Assembly: GCF_009600885.1 (NCBI RefSeq)
Contig: NZ_VCLA01000141.1
Coordinates: 1-46,187, forward strand
DNA from: Streptomyces jumonjinensis
GTDB lineage: Bacteria > Actinomycetota > Actinomycetes > Streptomycetales > Streptomycetaceae
Direction of reading: 5' to 3'
Length of the DNA: 46,187 nt
Part shown: one piece after another, positions 1 to 10,279 of the stretch
Position numbering within the stretch: position 1 is the first letter of the stretch
Layout of the letters: every line of letters begins with the position of its first letter
The notes under the pieces: generated by a model
Told to the model about the DNA's origin: nothing
Seen by the model: the letters and a program-made list of their open reading frames with translations, nothing else
Database searches by the model: none
Position numbers and translations under genes: made by a program

Positions 1-3000
1 CCGAGCCCGCCCGCCACGACCTCACCCGGGAGCAGTTCTACTTCGTCCTGCCGGACCGCTTCGCCAACGGCGACGCCCGCAACGACCGGGGCGGTCTGAC
101 CGGCGGCCGGCTGGAGACCGGCTACGACCCCGCCGACAAGGGCTTCTACCAGGGCGGCGACCTCAAGGGCCTGACCTCGGAGCTCGACTACATCAAGGGC
201 CTGGGCACCACCTCCATCTGGCTCGCCCCGATCTTCAAGAACCGGCCCGTGCAGGGCGAGGGCAAGGACGCCAGCGCCGCGTACCACGGCTACTGGATCA
301 CCGACTTCACCCAGGTCGACCCGCACTTCGGGACCAACGAGGACCTGGAGACCCTGATCGACAACGCCCATGCCAAGGGCATGAAGGTCTTCTTCGACGT
401 CATCACCAACCACACCGCCGACACCGTCGACTACGCCGAGAAGAAATACGGCTACAAGCCCAAGGGCGCCTACCCCTATCTCGACCGCGAAGGACGCCCC
501 TTCGACGACCGCGCGGGCGTCCCGGAGGTGGACGCGGACTCGTTCCCGTACACCCCGAGGGCACGCGACGCCAAGAAGGTCCCCGGCTGGCTCAACGACC
601 CCACGATGTACCACAACCGGGGCGACTCCACCTTCGCCGGGGAGAGCTCCGAACACGGCGACTTCTCCGGTCTGGACGATCTGTGGACCGAGCGGCCCGA
701 GGTCGTGACGGGCATGGAGCGGATCTACCGGAAGTGGGTCCGCGACTTCGACATCGACGGATTCCGCATCGACACCGTGAAACACGTCGACATGGAGTTC
801 TGGACCCAGTGGGCCACCGCCCTCGACGCCTACGCCGCCAAGCGGGGCCGGGACGACTTCTTCATGTTCGGCGAGGTCTACTCCGCCGACCCGGCGGTCA
901 CCGCGCCCTATGTCACCCAGGGGCGGCTCGACTCGACCCTCGACTTCCCCTTCCAGGACGCCGCCCGCGCCTACGCGTCCCAGGGCGCCCCCGCCGACCG
1001 GCTCGCCAAGGTCTTCGCCCAGGACTACCGCTACACCACCGACAAGGCCAACGCCTATGAACAGGTGAGCTTCCTCGGCAACCACGACATGGGCCGCTTC
1101 GGGGCCTTCCTCAAGCAGGACAACCCCGGGGCCGGCGACGCCGAACTCGTCCGGCGTGCCCGGCTCGCCAACGAGCTGATGTTCCTCTCCCGGGGCAACC
1201 CGGTGATCTACTACGGGGACGAGCAGGGCTTCACCGGAGCGGGCGGCGACAAGGACGCCCGCCAGAGCCTCTTCGCCTCCAGGACCGCCGACTATCTCGA
1301 CGACGACCAGCTCGGCACCGACCGCACCCACGCCTCGGACGCCTATGACACCCGGCACCCCCTCTACCGCTCGATCGCCGAGCTCTCCCGGCTGACCAAG
1401 GCCCACCCGGCCCTGCGCGACGGCGTCCAGCAGCAGCGGTACGCCGAGGGCTCCGTCTACGCCCACTCCCGTACCGATCCGAAGCAGCGGTACGAATACC
1501 TGGTCGCCGTCAACAACAGCACCGCGCCGCGGAAGGCCGAACTCACCACCGGCACCCCGGACACCGTCTTCCGCGCCCTCTACGGCGACAGCGCCCCCCT
1601 CCGCACCGGAGCCGACCGCAAGCTGACGGTCACCGTCCCGGCGCTGTCGTCCCTGGTCCTCAAGGCGGACAAGCGGCAGCCGCTGCCCGCGGGCAAGCCT
1701 GTCGTCACCATCAAGCCCCCGGCCGCCGGAGCCCATGGCACCGTCGAGATCGCCGCCGAAGCGGACGGCGGACAGCTCGGCCGGGTCGTCTTCGCCGCCC
1801 AGGCAGGCAACGGCCCCTGGCGCACCCTCGGCTCCGCCGACCACGCCCCCTACCAGGTCACCCACGCCATCGACCCGAAGGTGAAGGCCGGCACCCCGCT
1901 GCGCTACAAGGCCGTCGTCGTGGACGCGGCGGGCCGCACCGACAGCGCGCGCGGCTCCACCACCGCCGGAGCGGCCCCGCCCGCCGGGAAGCCGGTGGCC
2001 GTCGAGCGCGAGTACGCCGTCGTCCACTACCGCCGCGCGGACGGCGACTACGACGGCTGGCGGCTGAACACCGGAACAGGCAGCGCGCCCTTCGCCGGAC
2101 GCGACGCCTACGGCGCGTTCGCCTGGGTCAAGCTCCCCGAAGGCGCGTCCAGTGTCTCGTACACCGTCGCCAAGGACGGCACCGACGACGGCCCCCGGCG
2201 CACCGTCGACCTCTCCCGCACCGGCCAGGTCTGGATCGAACAGGGCGAGGACGGCCAGTCGGACCGCGCGCCCAGCGGGGTCTACCCGCCGCAGGACAAG
2301 ACCAAAGCGACCCTCCACTACCACCGGCCGGACGGGGAGTACGACGGCTGGGGACTGCACACCTGGACCGGCGCGGCCGATCCCACCGACTGGTCCAAGC
2401 CCCTGAAGCCCATCCGCGAGAACGCCTACGGAGCCACCTTCGAGGTCCCCCTCGCCCCGGGCGCCACCTCGCTGAGCTACATCCTCCACAAGGGCGACGA
2501 GAAGGATCTGCCCAGCGACCAGTCCCTCGACCTCGCCGCCCACGGCAACGAGGTCTGGCTGCTCGCCGGTCAGCCGAAGCATCTGCTCCCGCAGGCCGGC
2601 GCCGTGCCCACGCTCGACCTCGGCAAGGCCGAGGCCCAGTGGATCGACCGCCGGACCGTCGTCTGGAAGGTGAAGGCCACCGACGCCACCAGCCAGCAGC
2701 TGGTGTACGCCGCCGAAGGCGGGATCACCGTCGAGGACGGCGCGCTCAGCGACGAGGGCCGCTGGCTGCGGCTCACGCCCGGCGAGCTCACCGCCGCGCA
2801 GAAGGCGAAGTTCCCGCACCTCAAGGAGTACCCGGCGTTCACCGTCGACCCCCGCGACCAGAACCGGACACGGGAGTCCCTGCGCGGACAGCTGATCGCC
2901 ACACAGCGAGCGTCCAACGGAGCGCTGCTCGCCGCCACCGGAGTGCAGACCGCCGGTGTCCTCGACGACCTGTACGCGAAGAAGGCGACCAAGGCCGCCC

Positions 3001-5186
3001 TCGGACCGGTCTTCACCGGCGACGGCGTCTCCCTCTCGGTCTGGGCCCCCACCGCGCGCACCGTCGCCCTCGAACTCGACGGCCGCACCGTGCCCATGCG
3101 CCGCGACTCCGACAGCGGGGTCTGGTCCGTGCAGGGGCCGAAGAGCTGGACCGGCAAGCCCTACCGCTACCGCGTCGCCGTCTGGGCCCCCAGCGTGCGC
3201 AAGACCGTCGTCAACAAGGTCACCGACCCCTACTCCACCGCCCTGACCACCGACTCCCAGCGCAGCCTCGCCGTCGATCTGACCGACCCGAAGCTCGCTC
3301 CGAAGGGCTGGCGCACCCTGCGGAAACCGGCCGCCGTGCCGCTGCGCGACGCCCAGATCCAGGAGCTGCACATCCGCGACTTCTCCATCGCGGACCGCAC
3401 CGCCAGCCACCCCGGCCAGTACCGCGCCTTCACCGACCGCGCCTCGGCCGGAATGCGGCATCTGACGAAACTGGCCGACAGCGGAACCTCCTACGTCCAT
3501 CTGCTGCCCGCCTTCGACATCGGCACCATCCCCGAGCGCCGCTCCGACCAGCAGACCCCCGCCTGCGACCTCAAGGTGTACGCACCGGACTCGGCCGAGC
3601 AGCAGGCATGCGTCGCCAAAGCCGCCGCGAAGGACGCCTACAACTGGGGCTACGACCCGCTGCACTACACCGTGCCCGAGGGCTCCTACGCCTCCGACCC
3701 GGAGGGGACCCGGCGCACCGTCGAGTTCCGCGAGATGGTCGCCGGGCTCAACAAGACCGGCCTGCGCACGGTCATGGACGTGGTCTACAACCACACCGTC
3801 GCAAGCGGACAGTCCGATAAATCCGTCCTCGACAGAATCGTGCCCGGCTACTACCAGCGGCTGCTCGCCGACGGCACCGTGGCCAGCTCCACCTGCTGCG
3901 CCAACACCGCGCCCGAGAACGCCATGATGGGCAAGCTGGTCGTGGACTCCGTGGTCACCTGGGCCAAGGAGTACAAGGTCGACGGCTTCCGCTTCGATCT
4001 GATGGGCCACCACCCCAAGGCCAACATCCTCGCCGTCCGCGAGGCGCTGGACGCGCTGACCCCCGCCCGGGACGGAGTCGACGGAAAGAAGATCATCCTC
4101 TACGGCGAGGGCTGGAACTTCGGCGAGATCGCCGACGACGCCCGCTTCGTGCAGGCCACCCAGAAGAACATGGCTGGCACCGGCGTCGCGACCTTCTCCG
4201 ACCGGGCCCGCGACGCGGTGCGCGGCGGCGGCCCCTTCGACGACGACCCGGGGGTGCAGGGCTTCGCCTCCGGCCTCTACACCGACCCCAACCCCGCCGC
4301 CGACAACGGCAGCCCGGAGCAGCAGAAGGCCCGGCTGCTGCACTACCAGGACCTGGTCAAGGTCGGTCTGACCGGCAGCCTCGCCGCGTACTCCTTCACC
4401 GACACCCGGGGCAGGACCGTCAAGGGCTCCGAGGTCGACTACAACGGCTCACCCGCCGGATACGCCGAGGTCCCGGGCGACGCGCTCGCCTACGCGGACG
4501 CCCACGACAACGAGACGCTGTACGACGCGCTCGCCTTCAAGCTGCCGAAGGACACCCCGGCGGCCGACCGGGCGCGGATGCAGGTGCTGGCCATGGCGAC
4601 CGCGCTGCTCTCCCAGGGGCCCGCGCTCTCCCAGGCGGGCACGGATCTGCTGCGCTCCAAGTCGCTGGACCGCAACTCCTACGACAGCGGGGACTGGTAC
4701 AACGCCGTCCACTGGGACTGCCGGGACGGCAACGGCTTCGGCCGGGGGCTGCCGCCGGCGGCCGACAACCAGCCCAAGTGGTCCTTCGCCAGGCCCCTGC
4801 TGGCGGCCCCGTCGCTGACCGCGGGCTGCGCGGAGATCACCGGGGCGGCGGACGCCTACCGGGATCTGCTGAGCATCCGCAGCGGCGAGAAGGTCTTCAG
4901 CCTCGACTCGGCGGAGCGGGTGCAGTCGGCCGTCTCCTTCCCGCTCTCCGGGAAGGACGAGACCCCCGGAGTGATCACCATGCGGGCGGGGGAGCTGGTC
5001 GTGGTCTTCAACGCGACCACACAGGCCCGGGAGCAGCGGGTCGACGCCCTCGCCGGTGAGGGGTACCGGCTGCACCCGGTGCAGGCGGGCGGATCGGACC
5101 GTACGGTCAAGTCCTCGGCGTACGAGAAGAGCTCGGGGACCTTCACCGTCCCGGCGCGGACGGTCGCGGTCTTCGAACGCGGCTGA
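1..5186 (+). CDS. pulA: Bifunctional alpha-amylase/pullulanase (pullulanase-type alpha-1,6-glucosidase), 5' end cut by window
   Basis: The frame is open from base 3 to the TGA at 5184-5186 (about 1727 visible residues); the true start and any signal peptide lie upstream. Two GH13 catalytic modules are visible. The first has DGFRID (nucleophile D257 of the visible part), FGEVY (acid E291) and GNHD (D362). The second has the pullulanase signature YNWGYDP, then DGFRFD (D1332), YGEGWNFGE (E1369) and AHDNE (D1502). Between them lie an Ig-like linker, two PUD/CBM41-like modules ([12 protein letters not shown] and [12 protein letters not shown]) and a CBM48-like N-domain. Family knowledge: extracellular hydrolysis of alpha-1,4 and alpha-1,6 links in starch, amylopectin and pullulan. 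A strong hairpin follows at 5220-5255. The domain order is clear; the exact substrate split between the two modules is inferred. Confidence 0.93.
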   Translation, partial: EPARHDLTREQFYFVLPDRFANGDARNDRGGLTGGRLETGYDPADKGFYQGGDLKGLTSELDYIKGLGTTSIWLAPIFKNRPVQGEGKDASAAYHGYWITDFTQVDPHFGTNEDLETLIDNAHAKGMKVFFDVITNHTADTVDYAEKKYGYKPKGAYPYLDREGRPFDDRAGVPEVDADSFPYTPRARDAKKVPGWLNDPTMYHNRGDSTFAGESSEHGDFSGLDDLWTERPEVVTGMERIYRKWVRDFDIDGFRIDTVKHVDMEFWTQWATALDAYAAKRGRDDFFMFGEVYSADPAVTAPYVTQGRLDSTLDFPFQDAARAYASQGAPADRLAKVFAQDYRYTTDKANAYEQVSFLGNHDMGRFGAFLKQDNPGAGDAELVRRARLANELMFLSRGNPVIYYGDEQGFTGAGGDKDARQSLFASRTADYLDDDQLGTDRTHASDAYDTRHPLYRSIAELSRLTKAHPALRDGVQQQRYAEGSVYAHSRTDPKQRYEYLVAVNNSTAPRKAELTTGTPDTVFRALYGDSAPLRTGADRKLTVTVPALSSLVLKADKRQPLPAGKPVVTIKPPAAGAHGTVEIAAEADGGQLGRVVFAAQAGNGPWRTLGSADHAPYQVTHAIDPKVKAGTPLRYKAVVVDAAGRTDSARGSTTAGAAPPAGKPVAVEREYAVVHYRRADGDYDGWRLNTGTGSAPFAGRDAYGAFAWVKLPEGASSVSYTVAKDGTDDGPRRTVDLSRTGQVWIEQGEDGQSDRAPSGVYPPQDKTKATLHYHRPDGEYDGWGLHTWTGAADPTDWSKPLKPIRENAYGATFEVPLAPGATSLSYILHKGDEKDLPSDQSLDLAAHGNEVWLLAGQPKHLLPQAGAVPTLDLGKAEAQWIDRRTVVWKVKATDATSQQLVYAAEGGITVEDGALSDEGRWLRLTPGELTAAQKAKFPHLKEYPAFTVDPRDQNRTRESLRGQLIATQRASNGALLAATGVQTAGVLDDLYAKKATKAALGPVFTGDGVSLSVWAPTARTVALELDGRTVPMRRDSDSGVWSVQGPKSWTGKPYRYRVAVWAPSVRKTVVNKVTDPYSTALTTDSQRSLAVDLTDPKLAPKGWRTLRKPAAVPLRDAQIQELHIRDFSIADRTASHPGQYRAFTDRASAGMRHLTKLADSGTSYVHLLPAFDIGTIPERRSDQQTPACDLKVYAPDSAEQQACVAKAAAKDAYNWGYDPLHYTVPEGSYASDPEGTRRTVEFREMVAGLNKTGLRTVMDVVYNHTVASGQSDKSVLDRIVPGYYQRLLADGTVASSTCCANTAPENAMMGKLVVDSVVTWAKEYKVDGFRFDLMGHHPKANILAVREALDALTPARDGVDGKKIILYGEGWNFGEIADDARFVQATQKNMAGTGVATFSDRARDAVRGGGPFDDDPGVQGFASGLYTDPNPAADNGSPEQQKARLLHYQDLVKVGLTGSLAAYSFTDTRGRTVKGSEVDYNGSPAGYAEVPGDALAYADAHDNETLYDALAFKLPKDTPAADRARMQVLAMATALLSQGPALSQAGTDLLRSKSLDRNSYDSGDWYNAVHWDCRDGNGFGRGLPPAADNQPKWSFARPLLAAPSLTAGCAEITGAADAYRDLLSIRSGEKVFSLDSAERVQSAVSFPLSGKDETPGVITMRAGELVVVFNATTQAREQRVDALAGEGYRLHPVQAGGSDRTVKSSAYEKSSGTFTVPARTVAVFERG

Positions 5187-5219
5187 CGGACCCGGGGCCT
5201 GTCCGACGGATCAGGCCGA

Positions 5220-5255
5220 GCCCCCGGCCCCGGGAGCGATCCCGGGGCCGGGGGC
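5220..5255. terminator. Strong hairpin after pulA
   Basis: Perfect 16-bp stem, arm gcccccggccccggga, with a 4-nt gcga loop, 33 bp after the pulA stop codon. Being symmetric it could also stop transcription from the TetR gene on the other strand. Confidence 0.75.
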
Positions 5256-5311
5256 TTCCGTCGCTCCCGACGCTCCTCCCGCTCCCGACGCTCCGGCCGG
5301 CTCAGCTCGTT

Positions 5312-5373
5312 CTCGGCGCGGGCACCCGGGCCATCACCCCGGGGGTCTCGGCGCGGGCACCCGGGCCATCACC
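5312..5373. repeat. 35-bp-period tandem duplication at the 3' end of the TetR gene
   Basis: The 27-base core beginning ctcggcgcgggcacccgg occurs at 5312-5338 and again at 5347-5373, a period of 35 bp. As 35 is not a multiple of three, the duplication shifts the reading frame at the C-terminus of the regulator gene on the minus strand. Confidence 0.9.
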
Positions 5374-6062
5374 TCGGGGGCCATCGCCATCAGCCGCCCG
5401 GCCAGATCGCCGAACGGGCCCTCCAGCGGCTCGCCCGCGAGCATCCCCGCCACCAGCGCGGCCATCTCGTCGTCGTACGCCGCGCTCACCGCGCAGAGCG
5501 CAGCGAAGTCGTGCACCAGCTGGAGCTCCAGCTCCGCGCGCGGGATCTCCCGGCCGTCCAGCCAGATCAGCGCGGTCGACTCGGCCAGCGACACCCAGGA
5601 ACGCACCACCAGCGCCAGCCGCACCGGGGGCTCCGTGATGCCCAGATGCGCCATGATCTGGTCGTACGCGGCCTGCCGGACCTCGTCGATCATCGCCTTG
5701 GCGGTGGTCGAGCCGACGGCCGGGCCGCCGCGCATCAGCGCGGAGAAACCGGGCCCGTGGTCGTCGACGAAGTCGAAGTAGCGCTTCATGACCCGGAGCA
5801 GCCGGGCCCCCAGCGGCCCTCGGTGCGGCTCGTCGAACCGGGCGGCCAGATCGTCGGCCGCACGGCGCAGCGCCGCTTCGTACAGGCTCTGTTTGCCGGG
5901 GAAGTAGTGGTAGACGAGCGGGCGGGAGATGCCGGCCGCCGCCGCGATCTCGTCTATCGACACCTCGTCGGGGGAGCGGGCGCTGAACAGCTCCAGCGCC
6001 ACACCGATCAGCTGCTTTCTGCGCTCCTCGACGCCCATCCTGCGGCGTACCCCGGTCGTCAT
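5334..6062 (-). CDS. TetR/AcrR family transcriptional regulator
   Basis: 242 aa. The N-terminal helix-turn-helix is typical of TetR (IDEIAAAAGISRPLVYHYFP, about residues 36-55), followed by an all-helical ligand-binding region of the usual length. It starts with ATG; a second in-frame ATG eight codons in is possible. The C-terminus ends VMARVPAPRPPG because of a 35-bp tandem duplication; reading through the other copy's frame would give VMARVPAPRTS and a stop at 5302. A short palindrome (6093-6105) upstream of the start may be its own operator. The GH89 gene lies 96 bp upstream on the same strand and may be co-transcribed. Ligand and targets are unknown. Confidence 0.9.
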   Translation of the reverse strand: MTTGVRRRMGVEERRKQLIGVALELFSARSPDEVSIDEIAAAAGISRPLVYHYFPGKQSLYEAALRRAADDLAARFDEPHRGPLGARLLRVMKRYFDFVDDHGPGFSALMRGGPAVGSTTAKAMIDEVRQAAYDQIMAHLGITEPPVRLALVVRSWVSLAESTALIWLDGREIPRAELELQLVHDFAALCAVSAAYDDEMAALVAGMLAGEPLEGPFGDLAGRLMAMAPEVMARVPAPRPPG

Positions 6063-6092
6063 GCGAACAGCCTACCGACTGCTGTCCGCGCA

Positions 6093-6105
6093 CCTGTTCT
6101 ACAGG
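6093..6105. promoter_or_regulatory. Candidate TetR operator upstream of the regulator
   Basis: Palindrome CCTGT-tct-ACAGG lies 31 bp upstream of the TetR start codon. GAACAG at 6065-6070 and CTGTTC at 6094-6099 form a further, wider inverted pair. TetR proteins commonly bind such sites to control their own gene. Inference only. Confidence 0.35.
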
Positions 6106-6158
6106 GCGAGTACCAGCCGTCCGCCCCGTGGGAACGGCCCCGTCGACCGGTGCCGCCG

Positions 6159-9100
6159 TCAGGAGAGGGTCAGACTCCAGTCCCGGAAGCAGACGGTGCC
6201 CCGCGCTCCGCTGCCCCCGTTCATCGCCGACATGAACAGGCCCACGTCCGCGACCGCCGCGGCCCCCGGGACCGTCACCGTCCCCACCGTCCGCCAGCTC
6301 AGGCCCCCGTCCGCCGAGAACAGGCCGGTGAACGACGCCCCCGCGCCCCGGAGCAGCCGCAGCAGCACCGGGGCGCGCACCCCCTTCACCCGCTGATAGG
6401 CGTCCAGCGTGCCGTCGCCGTTGGAGTCGTACGACAGGACCACGCCCTGGCCGGGGGTCACCGCCAGATTCATGAAGCCCGCGTCGCCGGGGGCCGTCAG
6501 ATCGTTGCGGACGATGATCCCCGCCCGTGCCCAGGGGGAGGTGGCGTCCTGGCTGTCCACCCGGAGCTCGGCCCGGCCGCCCGGGGTCAGCGCGGCCCTG
6601 CGGTAGGCGGCGCCGAAGTGCGCGATGCCACGCCAGAGGTCCCGGCCCGCGCCGTTGATCGCGAACCGTTCGCCGAACTGCCCGAAGACCGCCGCGTTGG
6701 TGGTGAAGACGTGCCATCCGGGCTCCAGCGGCGCGGCGGCGTACAGCGCGCCCCGCTGGGTGGGCGCCACCCGGTCCTCGCCGTGCGGCCCGTACCGGAC
6801 CTCCAGTGCGTACGGCAGCGCGCGCAGCGGCTCGGTGAGGGGCTCGGCGGGGGCCCGCACCCGCCAGGAGACCGAGCCGCCGCCGCCGGCGGGCACCGGG
6901 CCGAGCCGGACCGTGCCCTCGGGCCCGGGGGCCAGCAGGGCGCTGCTCAGGGTGAGATCGATCCGGCCGGTCCCCCGCAGCCCGCCGAGGTTGCGGAAGG
7001 CCGCCGTGACCGTCCCGGAGCCGCCGGGCCGGAAGGCGGGCGGGTCCGAGGTGATGGCCGTCTGCCCCTGATAGGGCGCGGCGGCGAGGGTCTCGTACAC
7101 CCGCTGGGCGACCTTGCGCACATCGCCGGTGGGCCGCAGCGGATACGCCCGCCGGTCCAGGGTCCACGCCTCCTCGTCCGGATACCAGTCGAAGGACCCC
7201 GGGGCCCGCTCCTCCTCCAGCGCCGCCGTCAGCTCCGTCAGATACCGCTCCCACTGGGGCAGATGCACATCGGCGATCAGGCCCTGCCAGTCCCGGTTGG
7301 CGTAGTTGCTCAAGTGCCCGGCCACCGTGCGGTCGCCCCAGGTGGTGATCAGGGTCCGGGCGGTCCGCTCCAGTCCGTCGGCCTCCGCTGGGCTGGTCGC
7401 CAGCCGTCTGGCGTCCGCCAGCCACGGTCCGACCTGGAACGCCCGATGGCATCCGGCCACCGTGTCCGCCAGCCGCATCAGCTTCAGCCAGAGCGCGGCG
7501 ACGGCGCGGAAGGTCTCGGCGTCCTTCTCCGCGTACGCGGTCTGCAGCGCCGGCTGAAGGGTGCGCGAGCGGTTCGCCAGCGCCTGCCGGGCGAGGTCGG
7601 TGAGATCGTGGCGGTAGGCGTCCGAGTCGCGCAGCCGCCGGTCCGCCGTCAGCAGCGAGGCGAACGCCCGGTCGAAGACGGCCGGATCGTAGGCCGTCGC
7701 GATGGCCGAGGTCAGACTCGGCCTGCGCAGAAAGAGCGAGTCGTACGGGCGGCCGTCCGGGCTGGTCAGCCGGTACGCGGTCGCGGCCAGCGCGGCGAAG
7801 GCGTCCTCGGCCGCCGGGTCGGGGCCGCCGTAGCGGATCCGCGCGTACTCCCGGAACCAGGCGTCCCGGTCGATGCGCTCCTCCCGCCAGGCCAGCTCGC
7901 TGAAGAGCTCCAGCGCCGCCGGATCGCGCTCCGCCGCCTCCGGCATGTACGCGGTGCCCGCCAGCGCGCTGCCCGGCTTGTCGCGCCAGGCCGTGAACCG
8001 CGCCGTCCAGCGGTCGGTGTTCGCGCCGATCGTGGTGCGCCCGCCGAAGTTGGGGATGGTGCCGAAGGCGTAGGGCGTGCCCCGCCACTCCCGCTCCCGG
8101 TCGGTGACCGTGTCCAGATCGGAGAGCCCGTCCACGATCAGCACCCGGCTGGTGTCGAGGGCGTCGAGCAGCGCCGGGCTCGGATTGGCCTGCCAGCCCA
8201 GGATCACCCAGGTCGCGCCGGGCCGGGCCGTGCGCAGGGCGGTCTCGACCGCGCGGGCGGCGGCGGCGACGGGGACGTCTCCGGCCTCGCCGCCCTCGTG
8301 CAGCAGATCCATCTTGAAGGAGTCGGCCGCGCCGAAGAGCGTCCGCTGATGCCGGTAGAAGGCGGCGGCGACCTCGGGGAAGACGGTGGAGCGGGGGTCC
8401 AGCCAGTCGGGGCGGGGCAGCCCGTTCCAGCTGCCCTGGGGGATGGTACGGGCCCCGGGGTTCCGGTCGGCGAACCCCTCCGGGACCGTGCCGAAGTACC
8501 CCGGCAGCACCGGCCGCATCCCCAGCTCGCGCATCCGCCGCACGATCCGCCGCCCCAGCTCCGTGCGCTTGGCCAGCAGCTCGGGGGAGAGCGGGCCGCC
8601 GTATCCGCTCATGTTCTGGAGCAGCCACCAGGGCTGGTGCGAGGGCGCGGGCAGCCAGGCGCGGGACTCCGCGTCCGAGTAGCCGAAGTCCATGAGCAGC
8701 CGGTGGTAGACCGCCTCCTGGCCCGGGGTGACCAGCACCTCGTTGCAGCCGTGCAGGGCGAGGACGTCCAGCAGCCGCTCCCAGCGTGGCCAGTCGGCGT
8801 ACGGGCCGGTGTAGCCGTCATGGGTGTCGTTGCACACGAACCGGTGCGGCACCGTCGCCGAGCGGGCCAGCGCGGCGCGCGGCGCTGGCAGCTTCCCCGG
8901 CAGTCTCAGCTGGCTGCCGGACCAGGAGACATGGGCCCGGCAGCGGTATTTGAGATACCAGTGCGCCCCGGTGAGGAGCACGGCGGGGGAGGTGCCCGCG
9001 ACCTCGATCCGGCCGGTGGTGCCGGTGACCTCGAACCGCTCGGCGCCGCCGCTCAGCGGCTTCAGCAGGAACTGCTCCGCGTGCCGGGGCAGCAGCCGTC

Positions 9101-9269
9101 GCAGCGCGGCCCGCGCGGGGGCGGTGCTGAACGGGGCCGCGACCCCGCCGCCGCGGTGCGCCGCGGCGGCGGCCTCCGGGGCCGGGACCGTGACCGGGAC
9201 CGTGAGCGCCGAGCTCACGCCGATCGCTCCCGCGGTGCCCAGGACCTCGCGTCTCGACAGCTCGACCAT
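6159..9269 (-). CDS. Tat-secreted alpha-N-acetylglucosaminidase (GH89, NAGLU family)
   Basis: 1036 aa. The chosen ATG at 9269 is preceded by an acGGAGGcgctg ribosome site; it yields a twin-arginine signal (SRREVLG followed by a hydrophobic stretch ending PEAAAAA). After a short N-terminal domain comes the NAGLU TIM barrel with HRFVCNDTHDGYTGPY, QNMSGYGGPLSPELL, a probable catalytic segment MDLLHEGGE, and FGTIPNFGGRTTIGANT. An all-helical C-terminal NAGLU domain follows. Then come an NPCBM/NEW3-like beta-sandwich (around GGSGTVTAAFRNLGG) and a terminal jelly-roll with DSNGDGTLDAY. Family knowledge: exo-hydrolysis of terminal alpha-GlcNAc, for example from glycoconjugates. The two extra C-terminal modules suggest binding to complex glycans. 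Long overlapping ORFs on both strands are composition artefacts. Confidence 0.9.
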   Translation of the reverse strand: MVELSRREVLGTAGAIGVSSALTVPVTVPAPEAAAAAHRGGGVAAPFSTAPARAALRRLLPRHAEQFLLKPLSGGAERFEVTGTTGRIEVAGTSPAVLLTGAHWYLKYRCRAHVSWSGSQLRLPGKLPAPRAALARSATVPHRFVCNDTHDGYTGPYADWPRWERLLDVLALHGCNEVLVTPGQEAVYHRLLMDFGYSDAESRAWLPAPSHQPWWLLQNMSGYGGPLSPELLAKRTELGRRIVRRMRELGMRPVLPGYFGTVPEGFADRNPGARTIPQGSWNGLPRPDWLDPRSTVFPEVAAAFYRHQRTLFGAADSFKMDLLHEGGEAGDVPVAAAARAVETALRTARPGATWVILGWQANPSPALLDALDTSRVLIVDGLSDLDTVTDREREWRGTPYAFGTIPNFGGRTTIGANTDRWTARFTAWRDKPGSALAGTAYMPEAAERDPAALELFSELAWREERIDRDAWFREYARIRYGGPDPAAEDAFAALAATAYRLTSPDGRPYDSLFLRRPSLTSAIATAYDPAVFDRAFASLLTADRRLRDSDAYRHDLTDLARQALANRSRTLQPALQTAYAEKDAETFRAVAALWLKLMRLADTVAGCHRAFQVGPWLADARRLATSPAEADGLERTARTLITTWGDRTVAGHLSNYANRDWQGLIADVHLPQWERYLTELTAALEEERAPGSFDWYPDEEAWTLDRRAYPLRPTGDVRKVAQRVYETLAAAPYQGQTAITSDPPAFRPGGSGTVTAAFRNLGGLRGTGRIDLTLSSALLAPGPEGTVRLGPVPAGGGGSVSWRVRAPAEPLTEPLRALPYALEVRYGPHGEDRVAPTQRGALYAAAPLEPGWHVFTTNAAVFGQFGERFAINGAGRDLWRGIAHFGAAYRRAALTPGGRAELRVDSQDATSPWARAGIIVRNDLTAPGDAGFMNLAVTPGQGVVLSYDSNGDGTLDAYQRVKGVRAPVLLRLLRGAGASFTGLFSADGGLSWRTVGTVTVPGAAAVADVGLFMSAMNGGSGARGTVCFRDWSLTLS

Positions 9270-9631
9270 CAGCGCCTCCGTGTTACCCACGTCACAACCG
9301 GTGCGTGCGTGGCGCAGGTTACCGGGCGTCCGGCCGCGTGGAACGGGATCGTGGAGGCACGATGGCCGCACGCGGATGACGGCGCACGCCGTAGCGCGAT
9401 CTACTGCCCATCTGATATCGGGAGTTGTGATGTTGACGGCGGCCGTCGTCTGTTCCGGCGGCCGATGACGCCGATCGGCGTGGCGGCGACCACGACGGCG
9501 GCGCTCGTCGATCCAGGGCGGCCGGCCCGGATCGCATCACCGGTGCCGCTGACCGGTGTTGACGCACTCCGCCATGCCGTTCATCGGATTGTCATGGAAT
9601 CCATGGACCGGGGCTGACGCCCGCGCGGGCG
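9270..9631. other. 362-bp gap between the GH89 gene and the response regulator
   Basis: Both flanking genes are on the minus strand, so the right part is the 3' side of the response regulator (terminator at 9606-9643) and the left part the GH89 promoter region. GGTAAC occurs twice upstream of the GH89 start. An open frame of 50 codons at 9465-9617 (+) lacks a ribosome site and runs into the terminator, so I do not call it. Confidence 0.5.
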
Positions 9632-9643
9632 TCAGCCCCGGTC
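9606..9643. terminator. Perfect 38-bp palindromic terminator overlapping the response-regulator stop
   Basis: Each 19-bp arm (gaccggggctgacgcccgc and its complement) pairs perfectly. The stop codon at 9632-9634 and the last codons LDRG lie inside the downstream arm, so the hairpin is built into the coding end. Confidence 0.8.
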
Positions 9644-10279
9644 CAGATAGGCCAGTACCGCCAGCACCCGGCGGTTGTCGTCGTCCGACACCGGCAGATC
9701 GAGCTTGCCGAAGATATTCGAGGTGTGCTTCGCCACCGCCCGCTCGGTCACCACCAGCCGCTCGGCTATCGCCGCGTTGGAACGCCCCTGGGCCACCAGC
9801 TCCATGACCTCCCGTTCCCGCGGCGTCAGCTTCCCCATGGGCCTGTCCTGGGAACGGCGCGAGAGCAGCTGGGAGATCACCTGCGGATCCATCGCCGTGC
9901 CCCCGCCCGCCACCCGCCGCACCGCGTCGATGAACTGGTCCGCGTCGAAGACCCGGTCCTTGAGCAGATAGCCGACCCCGCCATTGCCGTCGGCCAGCAG
10001 CTCCCGCGCGTACAGCTGCTCCACATGCTGGGAGAGGACCAGCACCGGCAGCCCCGGCCGCGCCCGCCGCGCCGCCAGCGCGCACTGAAGGCCCTCGTCC
10101 GTGTGCGACGGCGGCAGCCGGACGTCGACGACGGCGACGTCCGGCTTCAGCTCGGCCAGGGCCTCGGTGAGCTCGGGCCCGCTCTCCACGGCGGCCAGGA
10201 TCTCGAAGTCGTACGCCTCCAGCAGCCGCACCAGACCGTCGCGCAGCAGAAAGAGGTCTTCGGCTAGAACAACTCGCAA
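9632..10279 (-). CDS. NarL/LuxR-type response regulator
   Basis: 215 aa. The N-terminal receiver domain has the acidic pair AED, the phospho-acceptor D52 in DVAVVDVRLPP, and a conserved K in YLLKDRV. A C-terminal LuxR helix-turn-helix has LTPREREVMELVAQGRSN followed by IAERLVVTERAVAKHTSNIF. The start is TTG at 10279 with GGAG five bases upstream; it overlaps the end of the kinase gene by 16 bp, so translation is probably coupled. It is the partner of the kinase just upstream, and the divergent MMPL exporter is the likely target (inference). The gene ends inside its own terminator. Confidence 0.93.
   Translation of the reverse strand: MRVVLAEDLFLLRDGLVRLLEAYDFEILAAVESGPELTEALAELKPDVAVVDVRLPPSHTDEGLQCALAARRARPGLPVLVLSQHVEQLYARELLADGNGGVGYLLKDRVFDADQFIDAVRRVAGGGTAMDPQVISQLLSRRSQDRPMGKLTPREREVMELVAQGRSNAAIAERLVVTERAVAKHTSNIFGKLDLPVSDDDNRRVLAVLAYLDRG

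Noticed and set aside
4449..5075. 208-aa minus-strand ORF inside pulA
   Set aside because: Antisense shadow of a clear coding region with low-complexity composition.
5302..8628. 1108-aa open frame on the minus strand
   Set aside because: It is another frame of the GH89 and TetR genes; the sequence is Arg/Ala/Gly/Pro-rich without any domain, a normal effect of very high GC content.
5511..9617. 1368-aa open frame antisense to GH89 and TetR
   Set aside because: Long antisense frames are common at this base composition; no start with ribosome site, no domain, and the composition is noise.
9465..9617. 50-codon plus-strand ORF between GH89 and response regulator
   Set aside because: No ribosome site; its stop lies in the terminator hairpin; no recognisable protein feature.
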